A stretch of DNA of 64,000 nt, taken from contig JAEVLN010000007.1 in the NCBI GenBank assembly GCA_018350325.1, positions 463,109-527,108 on the forward strand, in the 5' to 3' direction. Under the pieces are notes generated by a model. That model saw only the letters and a list, made by a program, of their open reading frames with translations. It searched no databases and was not told where the DNA came from. This stretch comes from Globodera rostochiensis (lineage: Eukaryota > Nematoda > Chromadorea > Rhabditida > Heteroderidae). The translations under genes and the position numbers were made by a program. Positions 1-10,586 of this stretch are shown piece by piece; positions within the stretch are counted from its first letter, which is position 1, and each line of letters opens with the position of its first letter.

Positions 1-525
1 GACGGTTTTTAGTTTATACTAGGGACCGGACTCCGCCCGGACCGAATCCGGGACCGGGACCGGAAGCCGGGTTTTTGACCCTTTCGGATTTTTCCGGATT
101 CGGATTTATCAGGAAAAATCCCTCCGGTAAATTTTCAAAATTGAAAATGCGGTTCCAGAGGCCGGAAATTTGATTTCACCGGTCCCTAGTTTTTACCTAA
201 TGATATGCCCAAAAATGGTTTTTTTCTCTCCGAAAATTTATTAATCTTAAGCGACTTTTAGGCTTTGGTAGAAACAGGAAAAAATGTAAAAGTTGTTTTT
301 GAAAATTTAAAAATTCTCAAAATTTTTAGAACATTCTATAGCATTTTGGTAAACAAGAGCCGAGACATTAAAAAGTACGGTTATATTGTTTGTATGAAAT
401 TTCATGTAACACAATTACTTAATAACAAAAACATATTTAGTAAATTTTTTATTTTATATTGAAAATAGTTTATAAAAGGTTGCTTCAGCTAGAAATTTTT
501 TGAGTTAAAAGGTAGTTGTTGTAAT
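1..525. repeat. Left arm of inverted repeat 1
   Basis: This stretch recurs in reverse complement at about 13095-13619. Both copies carry the same transposon (20-188 and 13435-13600) and the same AT-rich flank; a frame running ILVNKSRDIKKYGYIV is shared but is not recognisable as a gene. Similarity fades at about 525 on this side and 13095 on the other. The outer limit of this arm lies outside the window. The arm sits in what should be an intron of the poly-UBL gene whose last two exons follow. Confidence 0.85.
20..188. mobile_element. hAT-like MITE, CCGG-rich core
   Basis: The termini are TAGGGACCGG and CCGGTCCCTA. The flanking 8-mers GTTTATAC (12-19) and GTTTTTAC (189-196) match at 7 of 8 positions, as an old target duplication would. 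The core is built from short CCGGA/TCCGG words on both strands. No coding capacity is seen. A second copy lies in the inverted arm at 13435-13600. Confidence 0.75.
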
Positions 526-550
526 CAGTGCGTATATTTTTATTGTTTAG

Positions 551-1509
551 ACATTTTTGTCAAAACATCGACGGGTAAATGCATCAGTTTGGAGGTGCAA
601 GGTTGGAACAGCAGTTACTACGTTATGAAGAAAATCGAGGCCACGGAGGGCATCCGGGTGATCGAACAAATGCTTATATTTGAGGGAAAACAGTTGCGGG
701 ATGATCAATCGTTGGACGATTACGGCATCAAGCATGAATCCACGCTGGAACTCTTACTGTTTCAACCGAACAATTACGGTAAGAAGTCATTTTTTGTTGA
801 CCAATAATGTCCCGTTTCCGGGAACCGGAACCTTCCTAAAAACTGGCAACCGGAACCGTCAAAACCCGGAACCGCTAAATCCCGTAAACCGAAACCTTCC
901 TAAACCCCGGCAACGGGAACCTTCCTAAAACCTGGTAACCGGAACCGTCAAAACCCGGAACCGCTAAATCCCGTAAACCGAACCTTCCCAAAATACGAAA
1001 TCCGGAATTGCGATGCAATAAATCGGCTACATTGCTGTTTCTCACTGACATATTTTGTCGCAGGGTTACTGTAAAGGACGAAGCTACCTGTCGGTTATGG
1101 TACTATTTAAGTAGATTTATATGGTTATATTAGAGTTTCTGTTCACATGCTTAATTGTGATCGGCACCTCAATTAACCCCATAATGCACTTAATAATCAT
1201 TTGTAAATGAGTACCGTAACCCACGAAGACCGGCGGTGCTTTTGCATTCGCCTAATCAACTATAATAACCAAAATTAAGAAGTTTTAATGGAATCATTTG
1301 GCACAAAGAAAACAATTAAATTGAAATTGAACGTTTGGGACACTGTTCACAAAATTAAGAAATTGTTGCAAGAAATTGAGGCCATTTCTCCAGGCAATGA
1401 ATATCGCTTGTATTTTGAAGGAGAACTACTTAAAAACGATGATCAAATGTTGGCCGATTATAACATTCAAAAAGGATCCAAAATTATTTACTTTCATGCA
1501 CCAATATGA
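551..1509 (+). CDS. Poly-ubiquitin-like gene C, last two exons (5' end off window)
   Basis: Two exons, 551-778 and 1280-1509, each encode one complete ubiquitin-like domain. The first starts after TTTAG with IFVKTSTGKCISLEV and carries the ubiquitin landmarks EGI, EQMLIFEGKQL and DDYGIKHESTLEL. It ends TAC G at the donor GTAAGA. The second starts after TTAAG with AA GTT TTA, so the split codon GAA keeps phase, and carries DYNIQKGSKIIYF before TGA at 1507. Neither domain ends in Gly-Gly. The first exon needs one base from an upstream exon that is not visible; by analogy with 22770-26792 the signal peptide and earlier domains lie before position 1. The function as a secreted ubiquitin mimic is inferred. 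Confidence 0.75.
808..1000. repeat. CCGGAACC-rich degenerate repeat
   Basis: This stretch lies inside the intron of gene C. Units of about 60-90 bp built from CCTTCCTAAA, CCGGAACCG and AATCCCGTAAACCG occur at least twice in direct order. It resembles the simple cores of the transposons elsewhere in the window, but clear inverted ends were not found. Confidence 0.6.
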
Positions 1510-2516
1510 TTAACCGGGATGCTACTTTTAGGGATTTATTATTTTTTCTGCAACTTTGTTATGCCGTGTTATACACATTTTAGTAGAAATTTCGTTGTTT
1601 TAACGATCCTATTCGGTCCTAAAAATACCCTAAAATAGGACCGATACTATTTCGTTGTATTTGAAGATTTTTTTGAGCTTATTTTGACATTTTTGGCGAT
1701 TTTTTTGAACTTTTGTGCCTATTTTGAGCTTTTTCCAAAACATTTCATAAGAAAAATGAAAATAAAAACGAATTTTCTTGCCAAGATCACTAACTTTTTG
1801 AAAAATTTTCATAAAAAAAAATACAAAAAATTCGATTTTTTTTTTTGTCAAATCCTTCATAGAATTTCGTGCTTTAGGCGCCTGTTTTGTAATTTTTCTT
1901 GTCTAAAAGTAGCAGTCCTACTGAATTTTTTCTTATGAACCTGGTTTTTAGTACCTATTTTGGCAATGTTTTTCTATTTTAGGTATCTATTTCGAGGTTT
2001 TTCGATCCTAAAAATTATCACTAATAGTTATATAATATGAGTTTATTCATTTAAGAAATTGGGTCTTTCTTAAGAAAAATGAAAAAAACGAATTTTTACT
2101 AAATTTTTAAATAAAATTTTAATAAACCCCAAAAATACACTCCTAAAATTTTTTCCAAAATCTTTTCCCCTGCGGTTCCAATGGACTGGATTTATTAAAA
2201 ATTTGTGAAGCTTAAAATAAACATTTTTTAGTGAATTGCAAAAAAAAAAATGGGTTTAACTCTCGGGCCTCGAACCGATAAGGGAAGCCCGGTGGCGGTG
2301 CCGAAGTCAAAATTTTTGAATGGAATTTTCTACAATTTTGTTATGTTCGGCGGCTATTTATTTAAATGAGTTCAAAATTATTTCTGCACAAGTTTTATGT
2401 ATGCTAATGATATTGGCATTTTTTCCATAATATTGCCTTCGAAAAATTTTTAAAAAACGTTAACATATTCGTGATTAAAATTTGATTAATATGTGCAAAA
2501 TTTGGCATTATGCCAT
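1510..2516. other. Intergenic, AT-rich
   Basis: No gene is recognised here. The stretch around 1580-2000 reads AACGATCCTATTCGGTCCTAAAAA, later TTGAACTTTTGTGCC and AGTACCTATTTTGGCA. Similar AT-rich text recurs at 9005-9375, so it is probably a decayed repeat. A short GC-richer patch with CCTCGAACCGATAAGG lies at about 2260-2305; it was examined as a tRNA and no cloverleaf could be folded. Confidence 0.5.
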
Positions 2517-5500
2517 TCAAGTTGAAATGACGTGCCGAGACAGAGCCCACGCCTTGCGGGCATTTTCTCGCCTTTCAGAGGGCAAAATGCCGCGGCCATC
2601 GGTTACCAAATTTGTGACATTAAGCATTTGTCCGCCACAAATTTTGCGTGTGCTCCTCCTTTGTGTTTGTTTGCATGCGATCATTTTGGCCAAGTCAACA
2701 ATACTGTCGCGCTTTAAAACGAAAACTGTAGAGGACAGTTGCGGAAAGTATTAAAAAAGATTTGAAAATTAAAAAATTAGCTTTTTTATACAGAAAACAT
2801 TTTATCAAAAAGTTTGATTAAGGTTAATTTATGAAAAGATATTGGTGACAATCTAAAATTCCTCTAAAAAATATAATATAGAATTTTGATTAAATGAAAA
2901 AGTTTGAATCGAGTTTTGAATTGAAGCTTTAAATTTATTAACTAAATTAAATTTGTTTATCCAAAACCATATAGAATTAAAAGAATTATCTAATTTTTGA
3001 TCAAATGAAAAAGTTTTGAATCAATTTTGGGCAGTTTTGAATTAAATTTATTAAATAAATTAAATTTGTTTAACCAAAACCTTCAGCTGCTGTTGCTGTT
3101 GAAGCGTTTCGATCACCGGGCCACTGGCACAATGTTGACTCAAACCAGCTCCAAATTGTCTGCTCAGGCGCTGATCATTGCTCAAACAACCCAAAATTTC
3201 GTACACACGTTGACGATATCCCTGCGACAAAAATAATAAAAAAACGACACCATTTGAACCTAGAACAAAAATAAATTGGGAAAATTGTCGACAAAATATT
3301 TTAATTTTTTTTTAGAAAAAATAGAAAAAACCCAGAATTAATTTTTTAGCCTCACCGAAAAAAAAGAAATAGGTACTCTTTTTACAATTTTCAACTCTAA
3401 CGTAGAACAAACGATAAATATATTCAATTTAAAAACATCGTGAGATGCCAAAGCCGATGCCAACATTAATTTTTGTTTACACTCCTTCCAAAATTTAGGG
3501 AGTGCTTTACTCGAACGCTTCCAACTTCTGGCTAATTGATAATCCGGAATCTGAACATCCGGGTACCTGTATTGAATAATGCACCCAAAAAAGACCGTAT
3601 ACCGGTCCTGGATGCGTCTTTCCTTTCCGTTCTTGAACTTTCGCATATTTAAGCTCTTTTTTCTGCTCTATTGCAGTTTACACGACCATAAATAAATTAC
3701 AATTAAAAATCGTATTGTAAGCGGATTTCTTCTAATATAGCTTGAAAACTTTTTGTTTTGCTATGATAACATGGTTAATCCTCTCGTGTTGAAATTGCAG
3801 ATTTAAACTTTTAATTCCCCCATAAGCAAGAGGGATCGTTAGGCTTAGGCCTAAGCCACTCTGGCTTGGGGTTTATTAAGCTTAGGCCTAAGCCTAACAA
3901 ACCCCAAGCCAGGGTGGCTTAGGCCTAAACCTAACGAATCCCAAGCCAGGGTGGCTTAGGCCTAAACCTAACGATAACGGACACTGTCACAGGAACACAC
4001 TCCAGACCGAACGCCCTACCTTTAAGAATGTAGGGCTATCAGTATCCTAATTTGTTCCAAAAAGGCAGCAAACAAATAATATAGGTAGCAGTAAATCACA
4101 ATTAATATTTATGGTCGTGTAAACTGCAATAGAGCCAATTTTTCATTTTAAAGCACAAAAAAACTGACCGCCTTCAGCAACAAGTAGACAAACAAGTTGA
4201 CTGAACATTTGGCCGCAATCATCCAGTTTGCCGGATCAGACAAGGCAATGTTCAGCCGGTGGAACCAGGCTGAGGTCAACGAAATGCCGTTCGGGATGGC
4301 CACCGTCAGGGTGGAGACGAGCGAGATGATCAACAAGTAGTTGATTCGTTTCAGTTGCCTTTTCACCTTAAAGCATGTTCCTGATCAAGTTAATCCAGGG
4401 TTGCCATCTGTACTTTTTTTAAAGATTTGTGCTTTATTTTGGGTACACGCCCTTGTTTGTTCTTTATTTGAGATCTCGAGAACCGAGACTTGGCCCCGAT
4501 ACTCTCAAGACAAAGGACCCCAAAAAAAAAACCCAAGAAGTCTCGAGTCGAGACCCCGAGACCGAGATTCTCGAACATCCCCACTGGTTAGCCAAATGAG
4601 TCGGGTTTTGATCAAACCAAAATGAATTTATTTTTGCAACAAAAATAGATTCTAAATTGAATACAACAATGTAAATAAATTAAAGAGAAGAAATTCAAAT
4701 TAATTTATAAAAAATAACATTTGCTGTCGCAAATAAATTAATTTCTATTATTTATATTTAAACATATTTTGTAAGGTTTTTTTTGTTGTTAATTATTTGA
4801 TTCATTTTATTATTTATTAACCTCAAAACGATGTTCACGTTGCGTATACAGACGTCCAAGACCGCACAACGTCACACAATTGATGACCAGTCTGGCAAAA
4901 ATTTGGAAACTTTATTGAAGAATCAATTCTAAGAAAAAACATATTTTTAGCAATTTAAATTTTTCAAAATTAATTGATTAAAAAAAACATTATTTACGGA
5001 TAGAGCAAAAAGCTTACGCAATGAAGAAACCAAAGAAGTCAGCCAGATAAACAAAAGTCGTGTAATTTCTTGTGAAAGCATTCTGCAAATTTTTGAAAAA
5101 TAAAGATAATGTATTTATTTTATTTTTTGTTGTGAAATCATTCTGCAAATTTTTGAAAAATTTTTTTTCTTGTAAAAGCATTCTGCAAATTTTTGAAAAC
5201 TTGTGAAAACATTCTGCAAATTTTTGAAAAATAAAGATAATGTATTTATTTTATTTTTTGTTGTGAAATCATTCTGCAAATTTTTGAAAACTTGTGAAAA
5301 CATTCTGCAAATTTTTGAAAAATAAAGATAATGTATTTATTTTATTTTTTGTTGTGAAATCATTCTGCAAATTTTTGAAAACTTGTGAAAACATTCTGCA
5401 AATTTTTGAAAACTTGTGAAAACATTCTGCAAATTTTTGAAAACTTGTGAAAACATTCTGCAAATTTTTGAAAACTTGTGAAAACATTCTGCAAATTTTT

Positions 5501-8500
5501 GAAAAATTTTTTTTCTTGTAAAAGCATTCCGCAAATTTTTGAAAACTTGTGAAAACATTCTGCAAATTTTTGAAAAATAAAGATAATGTATTTATTTTAT
5601 TTTTTGTTGTGAAATCATTCTGCAAATTTTTGAAAACTTGTGAAAACATTCTGCAAATTTTTGAAAACTTGTGAAAACATTCTGCAAATTTTTGAAAACT
5701 TGTGAAAACATTCTGCAAATTTTTGAAAACTTGTGAAAACATTCTGCAAATTTTTGAAAAATTTTTTTTCTTGTAAAAGCATTCCGCAAATTTTTGAAAA
5801 CTTGTGAAAACATTCTGCAAATTTTTGAAAAATTTTTTTTCTTGTAAAAGCATTCTGCAAATTTTTGAAAACTTGTGAAAACATTCTGCAAATTTTTGAA
5901 AAATAAAAATAATGTATTTATTTTTGTTTTCTTGTGAAAGCATTTCTATTTATTTTTTCTTGTGAAAGCATTCTGCAAATTATTGAAAAATAAAATTTGT
6001 TTTCATGCCTTTCTCCCACAGTACGCATCGACCGGAATCGTTCGATGGTACCATGACAGTGTGTAGGCAATGATCACTGCCACAACGGTGTAGCTCAGAA
6101 TGGCAATAAGCGGAAGATGTGAACTTGAAAGATGGCATTTACACCTTTGATAAAATCATAAAATTTTAAATTTATGTGGCGTATTATCATTTCCTGATCA
6201 GTAGAGTGAGTGGTGATCTTTTTGATCTAATGTTATCTACAAATTTGGATTTAGTTGATCGATCATTTTTAGGAAAAGATTTTATAGCGTCTGATCCAAG
6301 CCAAAATTATCACGTTTACTAAACATTGATCAGGCATTAATCCTGGGTCCATTTCGCATCCGGCCCGAAGGTTGAATTGTCCGAAATTCGAAAGTGTTGT
6401 AACTTTCTTCAACCTAAACCGATTAGGTCGAACATAAAACCAAATGAAAGTTTGTGATGAGTTAGAGTTATCATTAAGTTAAAGTTAAGTAATTGGACAA
6501 TGCTTTAAAAAGTTATTGCGAAAACTCGAAAAATGGCCATTTTTCAAGGTTTTCTGGCCATAACTTTTTCATAAGTATCAGATCGCTTATTTTTTGCTTA
6601 TTAATTGCTTCTCCCTCATCGAGAGCTTTCATTTGGTATAATGTTTGACCTAATGGGTTTGGTTGTCGAAAGTTATAAAGCATTCGGCACTCAAACCCCT
6701 TTCGACCTTCGGACCGGTAGCCGTTCATTTCTTCGGGTTTTTGCCAATTTTTAATATAAAAATAATTTTAAAAAACTTTGGCGAAATGTTTTTCCGATAT
6801 GTGGCAGATGCAAAAACAGCCAAAAAGCGCTCAATGCTGATCCACAGCACCACACATGGCGGGATCAAGGCGCCAATCAAGCGCAGGTACACGAACGGCT
6901 TCCATGCGCAAGTCCAAGCAGTCTGTTAAAATGAAATATTACGAATTATGACAAAATTTTAAATATGTTAAATTTAAAAAATTAAAAACTAATAGAATAA
7001 AATTAAAAGTAATTAAATAAACATAAATTTAAAATTATATATAACCTTTTAATTCAACTCAACTGTACAAAAACATTTTTTCAATTTTTTTTAGTTAGAA
7101 ATATTTTAGTTTTTGTTTAGACAAAAAGCACAAATGAACATTTGGGGAAAGCATATGTTTTACATCTAATAATTCTTTAATTTATGTACAAAAGTCAATA
7201 AATGCGAATAATTCATAAATTGAAAGCTAGCTAGCTACTTTCAAATGCATATTAGCATAATGTTTTCTAAAACATAACATTTTGATAATAATTATAATTC
7301 AATAAAAATTGGTTATTACAATAATTTGGACCAGATTTATTTTGTTTTAAATTTTGCAAACAATCTATTTAACAGTTCAAATATTAAATTGAAAGAACCA
7401 ATGAAGCTCATCATTGTGCCGTTTCTGATTGCGACTTATTTTTTGGCATTCATTTCTGGTGGAAATGGAATGCAAATTTTTGTGCAAATATTGTCCGGCA
7501 AAATGATCAGTTTGGAGGTCGACAGAACTTAAAGCGTAGACAATGTGAAAAAGATGATTCAGCAAACGGAGGGCATTCCGATCGATCAGCAAAAGTTGTT
7601 TGTACAGCTCGAAGACGGGCAAAGGCTGTGCGACTACAACATACAAAATGAATCCACGCTCGGCATGGCCTTACGCACTCAGGAAGAAATTCAAATTTAT
7701 GTGAAAACTGAAAACAACAAGATGTTCAAAATGGACATGCAAATTTCCGACACCGTTCACAATGTTATGCAGAAGATCCATGCGGCGCTGGAGAACAACA
7801 TTCCGATCACTGAGCAACAGTTGTTGTTCAACGGAATCGAGCTAAACAAGAATCTGACGCTGTTCCACTACAACATCCACAACGGATCCACACTGGAACT
7901 GCTGAAGAAGTTAGCGCCCAGTCAGCTCCAAACATCCACTTTTGGTTGGCCAAATAATTTTAAATTGGATTTTAACGAATTCGATGGCCCGGTTTATTTA
8001 TAGGTATATATGCTTTCCTAAACCAGGTATGCTCATAGCTAGGTAGGTGTTAGGGTATTCAGGATTACTTGAAATAAGCTACGTGTTTTTGGCGGTTACG
8101 GATTATGTATTACAATTTTTGGGGGTGTTACGTATTACGGATTATACGTTTATTTAAATTCTTAAAAATCTGGCAATACTGCAGAAAATTTTTTTCAAAA
8201 ATAAAAACATTTTATAAAGTTGTTAGAAAAATAGTTTTCTAGGGCTTTCCTGGGACGTAAAACCCGAATCTGACCTCCATTTCGCCCCATTTCAAACTCC
8301 GGACCCGAAATTGAATTTTCGACAAATCACTTTCCTAATTTTCAACAAAATATTGAAAAAGATCATTTCTGGAATTTACTGAATCTGTTATCTAAAAAGC
8401 TAAACTAATTCGTGATTGCTTGTTTTTTCAAAATTAGCCGCCAAAGCTATTTCTAAATAGATTTTTTGGACGAAAAACAAAAAATTCACATTATTTGTAA

Positions 8501-10586
8501 AATCAAATCATCTAACAAATTTCAAAATCAGAATTTAAATTCACCTTTCTTTTAGATGAAAATATTCCAAAATCCAAATTTGTAATTTTTTTATTTTATT
8601 TTAATTTTTTTAAGAAATTGTCGTTCAACCGATGATGAGCAGCTCGGTCAAACTTGAAGTGCAAAGTCGGGACACCGTGCGCAATGTCATGGCCAAGATC
8701 AAAGCATCCGGAATTCTGATCGATGCGCAAGCGTTGTATTATCAGGGAAAAAAGCTTAAGGCTGATCAAACGTTAGCCGCCTATGACATCCATGAGGGAT
8801 CCGTACTCGAGCTGTTTTTGCATCAAAACCCTTCAACTTCGTCAGGGTCAGGGTGCATGATTGTTAAGTAAAAATTTCAAAAGCAATTTTAAATTATTTT
8901 TGGGATGTATAAATAATGCAATGTGTATTTTGTTAGATAAAAGTTACAATAGAATAATTATTTCCAGGGTTTTAGCTGTTTACCTATTTTTGCTGCATTT
9001 AGTGGGAAATTTCGTCGTTTTAACGATCCTATTCGGTCCTAAAAACCTATTTTGGGGTTTTCCACCTAAAAAATAGGGGCAAAAACCTATTTCAAGTAAA
9101 AAATACTTTTTGCCACTATTTGGGCATTTTTTGAAAGTTTTTTATAAAAAAAAATACGCAATAATATAACGAATTTTTCTTTCCAAGATCACTAATTTTT
9201 TGAAAAATTTTCATAAAAAACGCAATAAAAAAATTCAAGTAAAAAAACAAGTTTTCAATGCCATTATTGTTATTTTTAAACACATTTTTTCATACCTATT
9301 TTTGCTTATGAACCCGTTTTTAGTACCTATTTTGGCACTTTTTCTTACCTATTTCGACATTTTTCGAACCTAAAAATCCCAGCCCTGATTATTTTTAATT
9401 ATGGGTTGAATTTTGGAGTTTTAATTAAACACGAACAGAAATTTTATTTTATTCATTGTTTAAATATTTTTTGAATTTTGGCTCGATCGAGATTTGTTTA
9501 AAATTTATTTTGTATCGAAAACTAGATCGGTACTCAAGTCCTAGCTCTAGTTTTTAATTTCATTTTAACAAAAAAAAACAATTTAAAAGGTTCTTATTGC
9601 CATATGTATTTTATTTGGAAAATTTTTGGCATTAAAATACAATTTTCACCATACCTCCACCGGGATTCGACTCGTTTCCATGACTTGCTCATAAAGTGCC
9701 TTGCGCATCAAGCCGAGCACAAAAATGCCAAGACTGGTGCAAAGATCAGCTGCAGCAAGCAAAGTGAGCAGCTTGAAAAGAAACTTTGTTAAAACATAAA
9801 TTAATTTTTGAAATTAAATTTTTGACACTCATTATTAGGGTCGAGATTTTTAGGAATTAAACAACGTGAAATAGGGGCATATAATAGGGAAAAGCCCCAA
9901 AATAGGGACTAAAAAGCCCAAAAAGTGGCAAAATAAGGACTAAAAAAGGTGTTAAAACTGACTAAATCCAGTCAATTTTTGCGTTGAAACCATTAAAAGC
10001 CATCGGTCTTTATTAATTTTCTTCTTACAATTGTAAATATAATATTTCACATGTTTTGGAAAATAAAAATCTTTGCCGGAAAATATAAATCTTTGGGGGT
10101 AATTTTTGGTCCAAGAAAAAGTCTTTTTTAGGAGTGCATTTTTAGTTTGAAAAAAATTTTGACTTTTAGGGGGATATTTTTCGTTTTTATTGCATTTTTC
10201 TTAAGAAATTTTTGGAAAAATGCCTAAAATATTGCATTTTTTCATAAGAATTTTTGGGCAAAAGTGCCAAAATAGGGTCTAAAACGGGGATTTATTCTCA
10301 AAAAGGCCGAAATAGGGATTTTTAGGGACTAAAAATTCGCTCTAATTCAAATTTTTAATTGACACTAATTTTGTGTTCACTTTGTTGCGGCACATCATTT
10401 GCTTGGAACTGATGAACACAAAAAATGTGAGAACACAAATCAGAGAAGAAAAGGCGCCGACCTCAACAGATTAATATAATTTTTAATTAATTATTTTTTT
10501 GTATAAAAATTTCTTGCTATTATGTCGATGCTGTGGAATTGAATCAGCGAAATCAGCTCACTGTCGGCATAGCTTGGAGGCCTCAT
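2517..10586 (-). CDS. 7TM G-protein-coupled receptor, ten exons, 392 aa
   Basis: Exons on the minus strand: 10518-10586, 10461-10381, 9783-9655, 6922-6777, 6123-6025, 5068-5018, 4891-4822, 4366-4169, 3221-3081 and 2711-2517. All junctions are in phase and total 393 codons. Seven hydrophobic segments are visible in order. TM1 contains [16 protein letters not shown]2 contains [16 protein letters not shown], and TM3 ends [10 protein letters not shown], which is DRY-like. TM4 is [18 protein letters not shown]5 spans exons 6 and 7, TM6 is [16 protein letters not shown], and TM7 contains NLFVY (NPxxY-like) followed by [13 protein letters not shown] (helix 8). This is a rhodopsin-like receptor of nematode chemoreceptor type; the subfamily was not determined. 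The first intron seems to use GC-AG (ATAATA|GCAAGA), which makes exon 1 the least certain. Introns contain a minisatellite, fold-back elements and an antisense poly-UBL gene. Confidence 0.8.
3338..3646 (-). other. Unassigned 102-codon open frame inside receptor intron
   Basis: An ATG-started frame on the minus strand reads [19 protein letters not shown] and then [19 protein letters not shown] before running into AT-rich text. Base use in the first 75 codons looks coding-like. It has no signal peptide and no family was recognised. It lies inside the receptor intron 3222-4168, directly beside the fold-back element 3665-4135, so it may be a captured gene fragment. Confidence 0.25.
3665..4135. 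mobile_element. Inverted-repeat element with embedded TTAGGC blocks
   Basis: About 30 bp at each end match in inverted orientation (GCTCTATTGCAGTTTACACG at 3665; its complement ends at 4135). The interior 3835-3975 alternates TTAGGC and its complement GCCTAA with CCAAGCC spacers, making head-to-head palindromes. No coding capacity. It sits in an intron of the receptor. No clear target duplication was found, so the superfamily is open. Confidence 0.7.
5070..5990. repeat. 31-bp minisatellite in receptor intron
   Basis: About 27 copies of a unit ATTCTGCAAATTTTTGAAAA followed by CTTGTGAAAAC. Some units are exchanged for a longer variant carrying ATAAAGATAATGTATTTATTTT or a TTTTTTTTCTTGTAAAAGC spacer. 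The longer variants recur as higher-order blocks (for example 5337-5600 and 5580-5800), which suggests unequal exchange of multi-unit blocks. The array begins at the 3' splice site of receptor exon 6. The long minus-strand open frame it generates is a by-product. Confidence 0.95.
6355..6725. mobile_element. Fold-back element in receptor intron
   Basis: CGGCCCGAAGGTTGAATTGT at 6361 and CGACCTTCGGACCGGTAGCC near 6720 face each other, and inner segments (AACCTAAACCGATTAGGTCG versus GACCTAATGGGTTTGGTT) continue the inverted match. The loop is AT-rich. No coding capacity. Confidence 0.6.
7401..8871 (+). pseudogene. Poly-ubiquitin-like gene B with in-frame TAA
   Basis: The first exon starts at ATG 7401 with a signal peptide ([20 protein letters not shown]). 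It then runs into UBL1 ([18 protein letters not shown]), where TAA at 7530-7532 interrupts the frame. Paralogues have GAA at this codon ([12 protein letters not shown]). The frame is otherwise intact through UBL1 and UBL2 to about 7920-7944. Two donors there, CCCA|GTCAGC or TTTG|GTTGGC, leave one base. That base fits the exon at 8615-8871, which begins after TTAAG with AA ATT GTC and encodes UBL3 ending GSGCMIVK and TAA. As drawn it can make only a 43-residue peptide. It lies antisense inside a receptor intron. Readthrough or a sequencing error are the alternatives to a pseudogene. Confidence 0.8.
8225..8335. repeat. Fragment of CCGAATCTGACCTC fold-back family
   Basis: This fragment carries AACCCGAATCTGACCTCCAT and CTCCGGACCCGAAATTG, the half-element signature of the complete fold-backs at 35535-36001 and 43435-43753. 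It lies in the intron of gene B. Only one half is present. Confidence 0.55.

Noticed and set aside
2258..2310. Possible tRNA (CCTCGAACCGATAAGG)
   Set aside because: No acceptor or anticodon stem could be paired around it.
5269..5943. 224-codon open frame on the minus strand with repeated [16 protein letters not shown] units
   Set aside because: It is produced by the 31-bp minisatellite in a receptor intron; the variants shift frame and three frames are open.
5070..5990. CRISPR-like array
   Set aside because: Units are contiguous without unique spacers, and the context is a eukaryotic intron.
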